From the NCBI RefSeq assembly GCF_006149045.1, contig NZ_VBSN01000066.1:248001-312000 (forward strand): a stretch of 64,000 bases of DNA, given 5' to 3'. Below the pieces are notes generated by a model, which ran no database searches, was not told the DNA's origin, and saw only the letters and a list, made by a program, of their open reading frames with translations. Within the stretch, counting starts at the first letter, position 1. Each line of letters starts with the position of its first letter. This document shows positions 62,687-64,000 of this stretch, piece after piece. Origin of the DNA: Dyadobacter flavalbus (GTDB lineage Bacteria > Bacteroidota > Bacteroidia > Cytophagales > Spirosomataceae). Made by a program: the position numbers and the translations under genes.

Positions 62687-62688
62687 TC

Positions 62689-62808
62689 GTGGAAAAATAT
62701 CAACAACTAAACACCAACTTTATGCTTCTTTTACCCATAAGTATCGCTCTGCTTGTTGTCCTGATTGTAGTATACTTCTACTATAAAGGCAAAGCCAAAA
62801 ATACCTAG
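62689..62808 (+). CDS. 39-residue single-helix membrane peptide in the ctaD operon
   Basis: GTG 62689 begins 2 bp after the DUF892 stop and gives VEKYQQLNTNF followed by the hydrophobic stretch MLLLPISIALLVVLIVVYFYYKG and a basic end KAKNT. An in-frame ATG at 62722 would leave 28 residues with the same helix. A terminator follows 20 bp later, so the frame fills the end of the operon. Small single-helix subunits are frequent in heme-copper and bd oxidases; assignment here is inference. Confidence 0.6.
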   Translation: MEKYQQLNTNFMLLLPISIALLVVLIVVYFYYKGKAKNT

Positions 62809-62828
62809 TGTGCATGTGTTGTATTTGG

Positions 62829-62866
62829 GGTGGAACCGGATTGATTTTCCGGTTTCACCTTTTTTT
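62829..62866 (+). terminator. Intrinsic terminator of the ctaD operon
   Basis: GGTGGAACCGG (62829-62839) pairs with CCGGTTTCACC (62849-62859), one G-U pair, followed by T7. It closes the ctaD/DUF892/small-peptide unit. Confidence 0.85.
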
Positions 62867-62914
62867 ATGATTATGAAGTCGTGAAAACTTCCTGTTGTCT
62901 GGATAAAGAAGTTG

Positions 62915-63724
62915 TTACTTTAAAAATTTTTCAAATTCGGAATCGATCTGGAAGTTTTCTACACCCAGATCCAGCATTCGCCTGCAATCGTTTGCGGCAT
63001 CTTTCAACATGTCAGCGGATTGTCGGTAATGATATTTGTTAATCGCGGCAACTGCAGTAATCCTGTGATTGCTTGCCCATTCAATGTCTTCTCTGGATAA
63101 GTTTGCGGGCCTTTCGAATAGGAAATAATGTGCTGCATTGTAGCCCGGCTTCCGCATGTTTTCTTCCAGTTGCCGGCGGGAACAGCTCAGCTTTATTTTT
63201 CCGGTAAAGAATCCGGTGGACTCATCCGTCCCGATCATTAATGCCGTGTCAAGCAAATGGTATTGATCCAGTAAACCGAGCACTTGATTAAATAACATGG
63301 TGTCCAGTCCCGGGATCTTGTTATCCAGCATTACACCCATATGCTGTTCATGGCAGAACCGCAGCACATCTTCCAGGCGCAAAGGCGTACTTCCGTCCAG
63401 TCTGCTTTTCAGCTTTCTGATTTCCTGCCATTCCAGGTCCGCCACTTTTTTGTCCAGGCCGTAATACCTTTTCAGGTCAGCGTCATGATTTACGACAAGA
63501 ACGCCGTCTTTGGTGACTCGCATATCGGTTTCAACCATTTTATAGCCGGCTGTTGCCGCTTCTCTCAATGCTGCCATGCCGTTTTCCGTATAAGAACTGT
63601 CCACAACGCCTCCGCGATGCGCAATCAGTACAGGTTGTTTCTGGGCATTGGCATAACAGGCAGCCAGTGCAAGGAACACCGTAAAACTGGCTTTCAGCGC
63701 CTTTTTACAAACCTTATCCATCAT
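62915..63724 (-). CDS. Secreted glycerophosphodiester phosphodiesterase
   Basis: Start placed at ATG 63724 (MMDKVCKKALKASFTVFLALAACYANAQ), which yields a signal peptide; an in-frame start at 63760 adds 12 residues. The TIM-barrel GDPD fold shows HRGG near the new N-terminus, the metal-binding pair in VETDMRVTKDG, the second His in NHDADLKR and a late LDNKIPG in place of the usual ExK. It hydrolyses glycerophosphodiesters to an alcohol and glycerol-3-phosphate in the periplasm. The LDNK variant may affect substrate choice. Confidence 0.85.
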   Translation of the reverse strand: MMDKVCKKALKASFTVFLALAACYANAQKQPVLIAHRGGVVDSSYTENGMAALREAATAGYKMVETDMRVTKDGVLVVNHDADLKRYYGLDKKVADLEWQEIRKLKSRLDGSTPLRLEDVLRFCHEQHMGVMLDNKIPGLDTMLFNQVLGLLDQYHLLDTALMIGTDESTGFFTGKIKLSCSRRQLEENMRKPGYNAAHYFLFERPANLSREDIEWASNHRITAVAAINKYHYRQSADMLKDAANDCRRMLDLGVENFQIDSEFEKFLK

Positions 63725-63810
63725 AAAATGCATGCGTATCGGGAGAAGTAAATGAGTCATCGGCCAAATATAGGGTACAAACGCAGTGATTTTATATTAA
63801 GGTTAAGTTA

Positions 63811-63846
63811 AAAATAAAGCCTTCCCGTGGCATTGACGGGAAGGCT
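63811..63846 (-). terminator. Intrinsic terminator
   Basis: On the minus strand AGCCTTCCCGT (63846-63836) pairs with ACGGGAAGGCT (63828-63818), 11 bp, followed by TTATTTTTAA. It lies 30 bp after the stop of the truncated T9SS cargo gene. Confidence 0.75.
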
Positions 63847-63875
63847 CTGACTGCGTTTTGCAATTTGCAGGCAAA

Positions 63876-64000
63876 TCAGTCGGTAATCAGTAACTTGATT
63901 GTTTCCATTGCTGCATCGGACTGTATTTCAAGAATGTAGATGCCGGATTCTACCGGCTGGCCGGAAACATCTATATCCACTTTGGAAGCAGGCTGAAGGT
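63876..64000 (-). CDS. C-terminal end of a T9SS cargo protein (truncated by the window)
   Basis: The last 41 codons are visible, ending with a TGA at 63876-63878. The sequence LQPASKVDIDVSGQPVESG then IYILEIQ and a terminal ETIKLLITD fits the type A C-terminal sorting domain: 'SGIY.l.i', a charged/polar strand and a hydrophobic end. The enzyme or adhesin it belongs to lies outside the window. Confidence 0.75.
   Translation of the reverse strand, partial: LQPASKVDIDVSGQPVESGIYILEIQSDAAMETIKLLITD

Noticed and set aside
1..64000. tRNA, rRNA, insertion sequences or prophage genes
   Set aside because: No cloverleaf-like sequences, rRNA stretches, transposase or phage structural genes were recognised.

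Overview
The window comes from a Gram-negative Bacteroidota genome. The evidence is two proteins with type IX secretion (T9SS) C-terminal sorting domains, four TonB-dependent receptors (one paired with a DUF4249 lipoprotein), many lipoproteins, TAnnTTTG-type -7 promoter elements and almost no Shine-Dalgarno sequences. The gene mix (PVC-type dehydrogenase, Tat-exported sugar isomerase, GH2 and GH9 enzymes, WcaI/WcaF/WcaJ-like exopolysaccharide genes) looks most like Cytophagales, perhaps a Dyadobacter relative. The genus is an inference. I see no rRNA, tRNA, CRISPR array, transposase or phage gene.

Layout. 0-4.3 kb: a secreted PVC-type dehydrogenase, a Tat-exported TIM-barrel sugar isomerase, a shared terminator, a perfect heptamer repeat tract and a stand-alone glycogen-binding (CBM48) protein. 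4.4-13.6 kb: a TonB receptor with a DtxR/MntR-like palindrome in its promoter region, DoxX, an aldo/keto reductase, an M23 peptidase, a Tat-exported class V aminotransferase, a UPF0323 lipoprotein paired with an ATP-grasp 'glutathionylspermidine synthase-like' enzyme, an unknown protein and a cupin. 13.8-18 kb: a small membrane protein, a DUF3179 protein and a FecA-like receptor, probably an iron/ligand uptake group. 18.3-22.3 kb: GH2 enzyme, SDR, DUF2490 protein and an orphan FecR-like N-terminal fragment. 22.3-29.6 kb: a T9SS-exported GH9 glucanase, then DUF4249 + TonB receptor and a small lipoprotein. 29.8-31.5 kb: a HAD phosphatase convergent with a kinase-like protein.

31.7-52.3 kb, all on the minus strand: a Wzx/Wzy/Wzc-type exopolysaccharide locus. 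Reading with transcription: Wzc tyrosine kinase, Gmd, Wzx flippase, hexapeptide acyltransferase, glycosyltransferase, Wzy-like polymerase, acyltransferase 3, three glycosyltransferases, WcaF-like acetyltransferase, a 528-bp gap, WcaI-like glycosyltransferase, WcaJ/WbaP-like priming transferase, an alanine-rich lipoprotein and two adjacent YjbH-like outer-membrane barrel proteins. Neither a Wza export channel nor a GDP-fucose synthase is present. The middle of the locus (about 40-48.7 kb) is visibly more AT-rich than its flanks, which suggests acquired DNA.

53-64 kb: a secreted toroid lyase-like protein, a lipoprotein with an internal duplication, an OafA-type acyltransferase with a C-terminal SGNH domain preceded by interleaved inverted repeats, a dienelactone hydrolase, a lone cytochrome oxidase subunit I with a DUF892 protein and a 39-residue membrane peptide, a glycerophosphodiester phosphodiesterase, and the C-terminal end of another T9SS cargo protein cut by the window edge.

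The most interesting items are the lipoprotein/two-barrel YjbH-like module with a terminator hairpin inside a signal-peptide coding region, the interleaved inverted repeats at 58.45 kb, the DtxR-like operator at 6.67 kb, the heptamer tract at 3.84 kb and the small membrane peptide in the oxidase operon.
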